Shown here: positions 35,925 through 47,299 of the stretch, one piece after another
Numbering within the stretch: position 1 is the stretch's first letter
Layout of the letters: each line of letters opens with the position of its first letter
From: Todiramphus chloris collaris
Lineage: Eukaryota; Chordata; Aves; Coraciiformes; Alcedinidae
NCBI GenBank assembly: GCA_025345505.1
Contig: JANVCC010000261.1
Coordinates: 7,147,833-7,211,832, forward strand
Direction of reading: 5' to 3'
Length of the DNA: 64,000 nt
Translations under genes and position numbers: made by a program
Notes under the pieces: generated by a model
Databases searched by the model: none
The model's input: only the letters and a program-made list of their open reading frames with translations
Told to the model about the DNA's origin: nothing

Positions 35925-36434
35925 ACTCTTTCTCTACTGGCTGCTCATGGCTTGGACAGGCACACACTCTGCTGGATAAAAAACTGGCTGGGTGGCTGGG
36001 CCCAGGGCATGGTGGTAAATGGAGTTAAATCCAGTTGTCAGCCGGTAATGAATGGTGTTCCCCGGGGCTCAGGGTTTGGTGTCTAGTTAAGATTTTTATT
36101 GATGCTCTGATGAGGTGATCAAAGGCACCCTCGGTAAGTCTGCAGACAACACCAAGCTAGGTGGGAGTGCTGATCTGCTAGAGAGCAGGGAGTCTCTGTC
36201 GAGAATCTGGACAGGTTGGATTAGATATTAGGAAACATTTCTTCACAGAAGGGGCTGTGAGGCTCTGAAACAGGCTGCCCAGGGCAGTGGTGGAGTCACC
36301 ATTCCTGGAGGCATGTAGAAGACACGCAGATGTGGTGCTTAGGGGTATGATTTAGTGGTGACCTGGCAGTGCTGGGTTAAAAGTTGGACTCGATCTTAAT
36401 GGTCTCTTCCAATCATAACAATTCTACAGTTCTA
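35925..36434 (+). mobile_element. CR1 LINE, reverse transcriptase piece joined to the 3' end by an internal deletion
   Basis: 35928-36080 translates to LLAAHGLDRHTLCWIKNWLG then VVNGVKSSCQPVMNGVPRGS, the palm region of CR1 reverse transcriptase (the family has SGVPQGS). The catalytic FADDT motif survives further on as SADNT (36139-36153), with the second aspartate lost and a frame change relative to the upstream part, so it cannot be active. At about 36220 the sequence jumps from ORF2 (ATCTGGACAGGTTGGA) directly into the 3' untranslated region (TTAGATATTAGGAAACATTT, TGAGGCTCTGAAACAGG, GCTGCCCAGGGCAGTGGTGG), removing roughly the last third of the RT-side sequence. The 3' end lies at about 36434, where ATCATAACAATTCTACAG decays from the terminal repeat. 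Confidence 0.93.
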
Positions 36435-36439
36435 GGTTT

Positions 36440-38955
36440 TCCCTTCAACCTTTTGACATCAGATCAGTTCCCACCTCCTCAACATCACTGTATCGGGTAA
36501 AATCTGAATGGTCAAACAGAGAAACAACCCTCTGTTTTTAAGCACTTTTTCCAGGTTCTGATCTTTCTGCAAAGACTCAGGACACCCTTAGATAAAGTTA
36601 GCCCTCAGCTACATAACTGTATTGATGACTTCACGTCACACCATTTTTGTGCAGACAGTATTGGCCCAAAAGATCTCAACAGCTCAAAATTCACCAGCAC
36701 TCATCTTATATTGGTGAAGCTTTATGAATTTGTTTCTCTGAGGGTCTCTAAGTTTGCCCAGATGAAAGTTTATGTTCACAGTTTACAAGAACAGGAGTGA
36801 CATGGCCACTGACAAGTACCAGCAGCATTATTAGCTTGAGCAGACATGCTGTCCAATCCAATTTTAGGCTCTGCAGACCTGCCCATAACTGCAGTTCATG
36901 AAAGGTCAGCTCTGTCATTTGTGATCACCACACAAAAAACAAATTAGTGTCTGTGTTCCCATTTTGCTGGATAGTGTGGCTTTATCCACTTGCTCTTTTC
37001 CCTGGGGTGCCAAGGCAATCTTCATTAGAGTTCCTCAGCAAGCTAGAACAGATAAAGAGGTTGTATGGGAGTTATGCCTCCTCCCCTGCCCTGCACATTG
37101 ACCTTTTTCATAAGGTCATGTTTGGAGGACGAGGAGAGAAACTGGCCTGAGCCTGGAAGTGATAGTTACACATTTCATCACTCCAGTTTGGTATGGTCAA
37201 AAGCTCCATCAGTTGTGCCAGTCAGCAGTGAGCAAGCATCACTCCTTTTTCGTGATGACCTGTGGCCACAAAAGCTGTGGGACAGTTTCTCCTGATCTTC
37301 CTCGCCCTCTTGGGATGTTTCCTTGGCTTCCTGCAGCACCTGCAATTGCTAGCTCAAGTCCAGGTTTGAACAGGCACCCATGAGCAAACACACCATGCCA
37401 CTTCTAACTTCCGTGTCACAGGGCACTTGGTTTTGTTGAAGACATTCTTCTTAATTGAACTATCTCTCCTGTGAGGCCTCAGTGAGGGTTAGCACTCTAA
37501 ATGGCTCTTACTAAAGCAGATGCAAGGACTTGCAGAAACAGAAATTCCCTCTGAGCTCCTCACTCCAGACTGTTTTCTCTGACACCTACATGTTTTTCCA
37601 AAAGTGCTTCTCAGTGCCCAGCTTGTCCTGTCTGACCTCACCCTGCAGGCAGAGAGAGCTCCGAGCAGGTACAGCTGCACTGAGACCTGGCTGGCATCTG
37701 GCATCGGCATAGCCTGTCCCTCTGCATCCTTTTCTTTGATTTTATACCCTAAAGTCCTACCATTGTTTTATTCCTTCCTGCATTTTTTATTCCTTTCAGA
37801 TCCCTTTATTTTATGACAAATATTTTCCTTTTCCATTTGGATTGCCTTTCAAAGATAGACCTCCAAATGAAAATACCTCAGAGTGGATAGTTTATTGTAC
37901 TAAATAGATGGCCTCATCTCTTGCATCTTATCATTACCTACCGCTGTTACTATGTTTGGATAGGACATAATTTCTTTCACCTTCTGAAACTCTCAAGAGC
38001 GCTTTGGAGAACTACATTGGCAGTGCAGACTTGCACAGAAGAACTGGAAAGGAAGCACAGTTTATAAGCTATTTTGTGGGTTTGACCACAGCCCACAGCA
38101 AAAGGAAGTACAAAGCTGCACTATCCTGTGGAGGCAATCTGGGTTGGACAGCCTTGGAAGTATAGTTTATCACATCCCTTCAAATGCCCTGGCATATTCA
38201 CTATAGTTGTCTCTGGTTTGAGGAGAAATCTGGGACCTCCTTTCCACTCTGCTTCAGATTGTTGTCCAGAGGAAATGTCACCAAAACCACCCCTGAGCTT
38301 CATCTAGAGCCCTAGGAGCCTTCACGAAGGGAGAAGTTAGGACATTTTAATGTCCAGCTGCCAGTAGGTGGGTCAGTGTGGAAAAGACCTTCATCATTCT
38401 TCACGGCTAGTTGTCTTTAAGAGTCCTTTACAAGCTCTTAGGAGCCTTCAATACTAGTCAGCCATCAGTGTAGCTTAGCCACGTATAAAGCTGAACTCTG
38501 AGCATCTCCTTTCCCAGCGGCCAGGACAGGTGTGACTGTGTCTGTGACCTACGCGATTTCATTGGGCTTTCTCATCTTTGAGGCCTTGTCTTGTATGCAG
38601 CTCTGTGACCTTCATATGATCACAAGCAATGCTGTCTCTCCCTTGGGACCTGGCGTCTCCTCTGCATCGAGAAGGGCTGGCAGTGCCTGCCCCTGTCAGT
38701 AATGCTGTGTTTGCAGAAAGCTGAGGCTTGTCAACTTGCTCTGCCACGCTTGCAGAGCCTTCCCGGGAAGGTAAACACATAGCATGGTTCAAACCCGAAC
38801 GTGCGGGGATGCGCACCCTGCTTATTGAACTGGAAATCCTTCCTAGTTTATAAAAGACAGAGCAACAAACAGGAGCAGTTGAGCCGAAGTCTCTGTATAA
38901 TGGATCTAAGAGATACCCTTCTGTCACGCTGAGGCTTGATTACAGCCTGAGTGCT
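36440..38955. other. Single-copy non-coding DNA, no gene seen
   Basis: GC-richer than the left half, with several overlapping short open frames at 36947-37816 on both strands and a 122-codon reverse frame at 38559-38927. None shows a recognisable domain, and the multi-frame openness points to composition. No transposon was recognised. Confidence 0.5.
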
Positions 38956-38959
38956 GTCA

Positions 38960-39120
38960 GAAGGGCCGCATGTTCCATTCACAGCGTGGCTGAACCCTCC
39001 GCGGGCTCAGCAGGAGGGGCCACAATTTGTCCAAGGAACGTTGTGAATTGACTGGCATAAAGAGATTAGGGCCCCGATACCTTCCACCTTGTGCACCCAC
39101 TCGGGCGAGCACAGGGTGGG
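38960..39120. other. GC-richer patch with scattered CpG
   Basis: Contains GGGCCGCATG, CAGCGTGGC, CTCCGCGGGCTC, CCCCGATACC and CTCGGGCGAGC against CpG-poor flanks. It is the weakest of the CpG patches in the window. It may be regulatory; no coding sequence is apparent. Confidence 0.3.
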
Positions 39121-39124
39121 CATG

Positions 39125-42100
39125 AATTGGTAGGGCTTGGCCCTGATAGCAGCTCAGAGCCGCTTGGGCTCCATGTGAAAAGGTGAAAATGGCTGTAGGA
39201 GCAGCAGGCAATCATTGACCTTAATTCCTGGCCCGCAGTTCCTTTGTGCTTGTGTGTTTCTTCGATGATTTGACTGTTTCTAACTGCTGCATTTGAAACA
39301 AAAATGGAGAGGAGAAGGACAAAGGTGACAGCCTCTACTGGGTTCCTTCACAGCATTCAAATCTGCCTTCGTACCCTAGGCGCTTGATCCTTACCTGGCC
39401 ATTAAAATCCAGAAGTAACAGGAAAAGCTAATGGTTGCTTACGAACAAAATAGGATTAATGAAATAACTTAACTCACAATGAAAAATGTGGTCTGGAAAA
39501 TTAATGTGCTCTCCCTCCTCCGCTCTCCTAACCTTATTTCCTGCTCCTCCGTCCAACTCTCAGTCTCCTAGAATGGCTTTTCCTTCAGTTCCTTAGAAAA
39601 TGGCTTGCAGGCTCCTAAGTCAGTGGTGCAACAATATTTCATGCACGACTTCTGGAATGGGGATCGTGCCCAGATCCCCACTAATTTTCATGCAAATTAG
39701 TGGCTGTTTAGAAAGGTCAGAACTGCCAAATGGTAACAAAAATGCAACAGCAGGCAAGCATCCTGCAGTTAAGGGTTTGCCTGTGAATATTTTTCACAGA
39801 GCCCTGTAGAAAATAACCCTGTCTCTGTCACCAAAGGGCACAACATTGTGATTTGAAAAATGATTTTTATGAGTCAGATGAGAAGTGGATAATGTACTAA
39901 TGTACTTGCATCTAAAAGAGAGAGGGAATGAAATGTCAATCTCCCCTTGATTTTTACTCTCATGGAAACTGAGCATACGCCTGGTCCCCTGAATCACAGG
40001 CGTGAATCAGAGCTTCCCAGACTTCTGTGGTAATTGGCACCACACTCGTTTCTTCAAAAGGGCCCTGCAATTAATACAGGTGGGACAAAAGGAAGAAAGC
40101 TAGTATGGTATTTTAATGTTAAGTTCCATTTGTAATAAAGGACCAGCTTAGTGCTAGCAGGTATAAAATTCTGTCTTTTGTCATATGAGAGGGCATTCAA
40201 TCTGTGATTTCTTTTACACTGGACAGAGTCTGGTTTTACAGCTGCACTGGAGTTTTCTGAATTTATTTATTTTCCTTGGTTTAAGGGAGGAAAAATACAA
40301 AAGAAATTCTTTTTTGCTTTGACCCAAAATGAAATGTGTAACTCAGCTATTCAGATTTTTAACGTTAAGAAAATGACAGTAATATTTTTTTGAAAGCATC
40401 ACTTAAAAGATTTTAAATGGTTAGCTTTTCAAAAACAAAACCAATACTTATTTCTTTTTGGCTGAAATGACCCAGTTTTGTTCCTTGAAGTTGTCATTTT
40501 CAAAGAGTAAATTGCCTAAATGGAGTAGCTGTCCATGCAAACCTGCCAGTTTATATGAACAAGAGGAAAAGAGTGGCACGAAGAAAAGCTTCTTCTGTGA
40601 AGTGGTTGGTATAGGCTGGTGATGAGCCCATGCTCCACAGGATCTGAAGCAATCAAGGATTTCACATTCAGTTCTGACTAGGAAAGTGCACAGGGCTGTT
40701 GATAGCCTTTGGTTTCCTGGACCCGTGCCTTGATCTGTTTTGCCTTGCTGTCTAAAAACACTCTAAAACATTTGTTTTACTCCAGCTTCGCAAGTAGAAA
40801 AAGTACCTGCAAAGAAAACTCCTGAAGTCCTGGGAAGCATCTGTAAAGAAGGAGAGGGAGCCATGGGTTCAGAAGGGGTGCTGAGCTTCTCTTGTTTTGC
40901 AGGGTGGGATGGTGAAGGTCTGTGTCCTGCAAGATCAGCTTCAGGGCATGGTTCATTCCACAGGATTTAGTGCTGGCGAGGCTCAAACCTCAGTGCTTAG
41001 CAGCGTGAAGAGCCCGCTACACTGTGCCATGCCTTGGATGGTTTGCCTTTTTAGCTGCTCAAAACCCCTCTGAATTAGAAATGAAATGGCAAAAAGAATT
41101 GTACCACATTCAGTGCACATACTTAGAGTGGTCTTCCGTTCTTTTTCAGCTGCACTGATTTGTGTGTGCTGTGTGCAGCAAGAAATACCAACCTCTGACA
41201 ACCCATTTGCTAGCAAGTCACAAATAGGAGGGAAATTCATCACATACAAGTCCACATACTCTAATTTGTTCACCTCCAACATTAACTATTTGAACACTCT
41301 CCTACCGACTGACTGCTCTGTTATGCCCTGTGCTAGTTCAGCTGCTCCCTTCTACTCGTGGGAGCTCTGCAGGATATTTAGAATAAACCCAATAAACCCC
41401 TTGGCCTCTAATTTCCTCCATTGCAGTCCCCTGCTAGCAGGCTTCGATAATTTTCAAAGGTGATCTTGGAAAAAGCTACTTTGGAGCCTGATTTCATTTT
41501 TATTCAGTGTGCAGAAATGACAAGCAAGCAACAACAGTGCCCGTCTGCTTTGGAAAAGAGCCAGGTTCAAAGACCAAGGAGCCTTTTATAAAGCTCCATT
41601 ACCAGGATAGGTTTCAATCCTACACCATTCAAGCCCATTAGACATGTGCTCAAACACATTCTTTCACCATTCCTAACACTGTAGGGTACAAGGTGAGAGA
41701 GATCAGGTTTGGCAGAGAGGTATTACCACTGCATTCTCCAATTAGGGTGTAATTGGTTCAGTAGATTCTTCCATTGTGCTCCCACGGAGAAAGCTTGGCC
41801 TCAGTAAATGTTCTTTAATCAACTGCTTCAAGTGAAACTTCAAAAGTACTGCAAGTGGGACTTTAAAAAAGCCTGCCTCCTTTGTTAACGTTTGATAAAG
41901 ATGCACATTCAAATGGAATTCACAAATAGGAAAACAGTATCAGAATTCAGGACCCACACACACGTGTTTATCTTAATAGCTATTAACCTATTACTGAGCT
42001 ATAAATCTATTACAAAGGGCACTGAATATTGCCTTTCATCTGCTCTTTTCCTCTTCCTAAAATAGATCTCACTCAATAACCTTCCTAATTTTGGATAAGG

Positions 42101-43300
42101 AGTTCAATAGGCAGTGGTATCCTTTCTCTTGTCAGACGTGAGGTTATTGCTGAATAATGACAATAATTAAAAGTACTCTAACTGATGTGACTAATAAAAC
42201 AAATTCACATCAGTGGTGAAGGACAAACCTCAACACGTTAGTTTTGGTTTGGATAAGCAGCTAAAAGATTGATTATCCACAAGTTATCCAAAATTGCATG
42301 CTAAAACGGGAGCAGCAACAATGCAGATGAAAACCCTGTAACAGCAGCTGCTTCATGGTAAGTTCCCTACTGCAGCTGGAAAAAAGAACTGCTGTAGTTT
42401 ATAACTGAAGGCAATATAACTGCTGATCAAAATGGGCTGATATATGATGCCTTCCCAGCACTTCTCAGAACCATAATCACAGATACTGACACTTTTGGAC
42501 AGTGATGAATAGCTTTCTACGAGGTGGGGGGACTTCTAGCTTTTCGTTTTGTCCACTGAATATAAACAAGCCCTGTTGTAGAGTTTTATGAGAAACATAA
42601 AATTATGTTTATGTTAAAAATACATATAACAATTATTTCTGTTACATTTATATTTTCATTTGTAGTACCGCATATAAATTTATATTATGAATTACAATAT
42701 ATCGTCATATATGTATTACACATATACATAAATATTTCTGATGGTTTTGTTTACATTCTACTTTTAAATGACTGAAGAAAGGTACTGTCTGTTGGGAATG
42801 CTATTCCACAGTCTGCACTACAACCGTATCTCTGAGGCTATTTTTCCAATACTTTAATTCGTACGTAATTATTTTTCCTAACACATTCAGCTTTCAAAGA
42901 TCTTCACATCTCCAGGTTTTCCTTGCTTCGGAACACTGTTGTCTTTAAAAGTAAATGCACTACCTCCTCATCTCTATCTATATGGCAGCCCTGCTTCTTT
43001 GTCCACACAACTGCAAGCATTCCTGTCACTTCAGCCCTGTTAGCCTGTTGTCTCCCAGCTGAACTCTTCTTTCCTTTACACATTTGAGTAAATCTGTCCT
43101 TAAGTCCCACCTTTCCACAAGCTGTTCAAGAAATCAGTTTTCTGAGAACTAAGTGAAAAGACAGGAAAAAGTAGCATTTGTAAATAGAGGAAATCATCAG
43201 GTGGAACGCTGATCCCTATGTAGAGTCTGCAGTTACTCAGCTGTGTTGTTCCTCTCCCCTCATTTAGCACGGGAGATGTTCTTGTGCCCCTGGGAGCAGT
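39125..43300. other. Single-copy non-coding DNA, no gene seen
   Basis: No gene or transposon recognised. Contains the palindrome at 39678-39703, an inverted repeat CCAATTA/TAATTGG at about 41738-41756, an AT-rich section at 40250-40520, and a TA-rich tract at about 42600-42740 built of ATATAT and TACATAT units. Open frames reach 125 codons (41086-41463) without recognisable similarity. Confidence 0.5.
39678..39703. repeat. 26-bp near-perfect palindrome with octamer and homeodomain cores
   Basis: The left arm CCACTAATTT (39678-39687) pairs with AAATTAGTGG (39694-39703). The centre TCATGC contains a CATG self-complement, so a single mismatched pair separates this from a perfect 26-bp palindrome. 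It carries ATGCAAAT (octamer) overlapping two inverted ATTA/TAAT homeodomain cores. It could be a dimeric transcription-factor site; function is inference only. Confidence 0.6.
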
Positions 43301-43311
43301 GGGGTAGGCAC

Positions 43312-43375
43312 AGCGATGCTGCGAGCCCCGAGGTGTGCGGGCAGGCGCGAGAGCGTGCGCTGCGTCGGGCAACGG
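43312..43375. other. Dense CpG patch
   Basis: Eleven CpG in about 64 bp (GCGAG, GGCGCGAGAGCGTGCGCTGC, GTCGGGCAACGG), the highest local density in the window. A pyrimidine-rich run ending CATTTAG at about 43243-43266 precedes it like a splice acceptor, and a 76-codon forward frame (43243-43473) crosses it. I recognise no protein family, so this could be a non-coding exon, an alternative promoter or a short unmethylated regulatory element. Confidence 0.45.
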
Positions 43376-43479
43376 AGCAGCTACAGCTGCCTTCCAAACC
43401 CCTGCCTGCCCTGTCTGCTGGGCCTAATGCTTTTTGGTGCCTGCATGTGCTTACTAACAAAAATAAATACTAAGTAGCT

Positions 43480-44585
43480 GAAGAAAACAGTTTTGGAATA
43501 ACAGGCTAAGGTGCCTTAACATAAAATGTATTCGTTTTTTCCATGCAAACTCAAACACACCAATGAGTAGGCAAAAATCTCATCCTGGAAGAAATTTTCG
43601 GGTAAAAAACTTGAATTAAATTAACTAAATGAATTATTAGCCATGAATGGTTAACCTTGCTTTAGTCCTCCTACAAAGGAAACTCCCAGCCATAACTCAC
43701 AGCCCTGTCTGACTAGAAAGCTTGGGATTTGGTCTTTAGATTTTAAACAGAGTATATTATTGTGCTGAGGATTAGCAAATGATGTCGGTATTACATTATT
43801 CCAAACACATGATGAGTAATGGGGGCTGGGCATACTCAGTTACCTTCCTTCTTTGTCTAAAATTTCCCTGAAGAGAAAAAAAAAAAAACAGAATTCCTTT
43901 AAAATTAAAAGAAAAATATTAAAAAAACCCATGGAGAAACTCCTTGGATTTCCTTTAAAGAAGCCTTTCATGCTGAGTGCATTAAAAAAAACCTGCCACA
44001 ACCTAAACTCTTTCATATAAAAAGCAATTTCCTTAGATAGCAACATTCTTTATTTCCCTTGCTATTATTAAAGACGCTAGTGTTTGAATAGCTTTCTCCC
44101 TCACAAATCAGCTTTTCCTGTAGCTGAGGGAAGTCATAGCCCTGTGCTTAGGACATCTCATGCTGTTTCTCAAAAAATAATTGTTGTGCCACCAGTGCAG
44201 GAGAGATCACGGAGCTGATGAACTTTTAATATGTTAAACATTCACTCTAGCTCTTTCGAGCTCTATTTTCAAATAGGATGTATTCTGGCTTCGTATTGTG
44301 CACAGTCAGTATAAGATACCTACATGCCCTGACCTCACAAACTGGAGTACGTGTGTTCACGAGCCCTTGAAGTGGACACAAACAAGGGTGTCAAATACAA
44401 AGGACTTGGTTCTGGCAGGTAAAGAAAAGAACTTCTGAAGGCTTAAATATCAACTCCATCAACTTCAGTTGAAATGAACGGGAAGTAAAGACGCAGAACA
44501 TCCCAAGATTCCCACAGATGTGTATTTAGTCTCCACTTTAATGGTCTCTCTTTCAAAATATTGGCTTACCTTGTGAGAATGGCTT
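43480..44585. other. Single-copy non-coding DNA, no gene seen
   Basis: AT-rich with short A runs (for example near 43878-43890). No gene or repeat recognised. Confidence 0.55.
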
Positions 44586-44589
44586 TTTC

Positions 44590-44768
44590 TCACTGACCAA
44601 GCACTGGACTAGGTTGCCCAAAGACAGTGTAGAGGTTCGCTCCTTGAAGATACTCAAAAGCCATCTGGACACGGTCCTGGGCAACTGACTTTAGCTGACT
44701 CTGCTTGAGCTTGAGGCATTGGACAAACACCACTTATGAAGTCTCTTCCAGCACTGTCATTGAGATCC
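44590..44768 (+). mobile_element. CR1 LINE 3' end fragment
   Basis: GCACTGGACTAGGTTGCCCA, CTCCTTGAAGATACTCAAAA, GCCATCTGGACACGGTCCTG, GGCAACTGACTTTAGCTGAC and CTGCTTGAGC match the CR1 3' untranslated region in the forward direction. The last part (GTCTCTTCCAGCACTGTCAT) is a diverged version of the family's terminal CCTTCCAACCTCAACCATTC. It is heavily 5'-truncated, non-coding and moderately old. Confidence 0.92.
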
Positions 44769-45351
44769 ACATTTTACAGTCAGAAGCTGCAGTTATTTCC
44801 TCCTATGTAAACTAAATGAGGCTACCAAGATGAACTACTAGTGAGAATATTTCTTTTTAATAGGAAACAAAATTAACTAGGTAAATAATGGAATATAACT
44901 GTGTGTTTTCTTCTGCTTGTAGGTGGGCATTGGTTTTATGTTTTCCTTACCATAATGTCATCTTTTTTTAAAAGATGGAACAGTTTTATAGTAATTTTCT
45001 AATTTTACAGAAGTGAGTAGAATAGTACTTCAAAAATTAAGAGAAAAATGTGATTTAGGTAAAATACATGATCAAAACTTTTCAGTAGGAGAAATCTCCA
45101 TAGTAAGAAAAGGAAGGAAGGGACAAATTGAAGCAAAACAAGGAGATTGCTTTTTCTTTCCCTAACAGTATCAAACCTACACTTCAATTCACCCGAGACT
45201 CTATTTATCCCTCTGATGTATTATACTAGCCAGCCGAATCCAGAATATAAAAGGCGAGAACTCTCATTCTTCAGAATTCTTGATACTCTCCAGAGTAATC
45301 TAACTCTTGATTAGGGGATGTGTGGCTGAACAGGAAAACCAGTGTACAGAT

Positions 45352-45500
45352 GATCACAGAATGGCAGAGGTTGGAAAGGACCTCCAGAGATCATCTAGTA
45401 CAACCCCCTTGCTAAAGCTGGTTTGTCTAGAGCAGCTAGCCCAGGATCGTGTCCAGGCAGGAAAGTCTCTGGAGAAGGATACTCCACAACCTCTCTAGGC
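45352..45500 (-). mobile_element. CR1 LINE 3' end fragment
   Basis: On the plus strand: ATCACAGAATGGCAGAGGTT, GGAAAGGACCTCCAGAGATC, ATCTAGTACAACCCC, GCTAAAGCTGGTTTGTCTAG, CCCAGGATCGTGTCCAGGCA and CTCCACAACCTCTCTAGG. This is the reverse complement of a CR1 3' end of the subfamily carrying the AGGATCG..GTCCAGGC segment. The same subfamily segment (GACACGGTCCTGG) is present in the oppositely oriented copy 0.6 kb upstream. Truncated and non-coding. Confidence 0.93.
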
Positions 45501-45509
45501 TAATTTATT

Positions 45510-47080
45510 TGACATCTTGCAGTTTCTTGACTTGTTTTTTTTTTGTTCTAATATGTGGAGTCATGTTTGGATAATTCTATTTTTAAAATATGGCTAATTA
45601 ATTCAGATTTTAAAACTGTACTCATATAGGAATGAAAGTAAAAAAGTTTATAGCTTTTCTTCAGTTGCATGAATCTTTCCCTGTGGTATCAGTTTTTAAT
45701 CTCTTCTCTTTCTCCTTCATAAAAAAGGTCTGTGAAAGGACACCTAGAAAGTAAAATAGTATCTTCAAAGAAACTCAGCGTTAAACTGCCGTAGCTCTCA
45801 ACAGGGTCAAGTGTCAGTTTTATCACTGATATCCCTCTAACTCTTTTCCAGGCAGAATAAACCACATTTAGGGGGAAGAAAAAAAAACTACCATATTTCA
45901 GGTCTCCTTTGTTATTTGCCTGTGGAAACTCTCCACTTCTGTAACAATGAAGCTTCAAAACAATATGATTAACATTTGTATTCCAGATCTTGTATGATGT
46001 TGTTTGATTAATAAACACAAATAGTCATTTAAGAACAAACACACACATAAAGGTCATGCTGAAAGAAGCCCCTGTGTCTACCATCAGCTTAAGATGAGAT
46101 TAAGTGAGATCTAACTGGCATTTGCTGCTCCTGTTAGATTTAATTCTGACCAGTCATAAGGACTTATTTTAGGAAGTAATAGGATTAACTAAACAAAACT
46201 CAGGATGCAGCATTAACTTTCTTTAGTAAAATAGAAAAAAAATCTTACAAAGCTTGTCAGCTTTATGTTATTCATTCATACTTATGACTGGTGCTAGTAA
46301 CAGATGCTTGTGGAAAGAATATCAAACCACAGAAGAAAACAGAGCAGAACACAACTTGTGTATCTATTTCGGAAATGTTCTCAGACAAGTAAATTTGACT
46401 GACCAATAAAACATATATGAGTTAATAGAAGGAGATGAAAGCTTACACACAAAACAGCTGGATCTCCCAGCTACTTAGGTCAACTTTGCAATCTATAAGT
46501 ATTTTTATGGTTTTATTTCTTGTTTAAACACTTTTAGAAACAAGGAACTTTGATGGAATTCTGTATACAGAATGTGCATTCGTACGATGGTGGTCATGGT
46601 AGGAAGAAGAAAATCCTTAGCATGCAATCTATTCATCTGGCAGAAAGATAAGAAAGAAGTACCAATATCTAGCTTTGAGTACTGAATATACATGTACACA
46701 CACATATTAAAATGAAGCAAGGAGGTCAGAAACTGGCTGCAAAGGTCAGGCCAAGAATTCTTCTGCAAAGAGAAGCAGATCAGGAGGGAAAATGAATTTT
46801 CTGACAAAGGAATACTTTGAAGAACACAGGAAAATCTCAATTTCTTTTTCTTACTTCATTTGCAAACCAAAATTCCCTCCATGTCCCCAAAAAGGCTCTG
46901 TTTTGTTTCTGCTGCAGTTAACAAGTTTTGGTCCGAATGAACAGAAAATTGAAGAAAAGAAGCAAACCTCACAAAATCCATTTAAAATGTCAGAATAGGA
47001 CACAATGTGAGCCTTCCACGTAAGACATTTGTCTTTTTAAAAACTTCCTCAGCATCAGCCTGCTTAGGTAAAAGAGAAAA
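45510..47080. other. Single-copy non-coding DNA between CR1 copies
   Basis: No gene, RNA or further transposon recognised. Reverse frames at 45689-46018 and 46505-46840 (109 and 111 codons) show no known domain. Confidence 0.55.
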
Positions 47081-47087
47081 ACCAGTA

Positions 47088-47297
47088 TCATAGAACGGTT
47101 TTGGTTGGAAGGGACCAAATGGATGGTGTGGTTCCAACCCCCCTGCCACGGGCAGGGACACCTCCCACTAGAAACACTTCCAGGGAGAGGCATCCATAAC
47201 TTCCCTGGGCAACCTGTTCCAGTGCCTCACCAGCTTCACTGTAAAGAATGTCTTCCTAATATCTAGTCTAAATCTACCCTCATCTACCTTAAAGTAG
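47088..47297 (-). mobile_element. CR1 LINE 3' end fragment, least diverged of the window's tails
   Basis: Plus-strand landmarks: TCATAGAACGGTTTTGGTTG, GAAGGGACC, GGTTCCAACCCCCCTGCCAC, GGGCAGGGACACCTCCCACT, ACACTTCCAGGGAGAGGCAT, CCCTGGGCAACCTGTTCCAG, TGCCTCACCAGC and TCTTCCTAATATCTAGTCTA. The match is long and orderly, so this is a comparatively young copy. The segment between CCACTAG and AACACTTCCAGG, usually about 40 bp, is deleted. Minus strand, 5'-truncated, non-coding. Confidence 0.96.
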
Positions 47298-47299
47298 GC

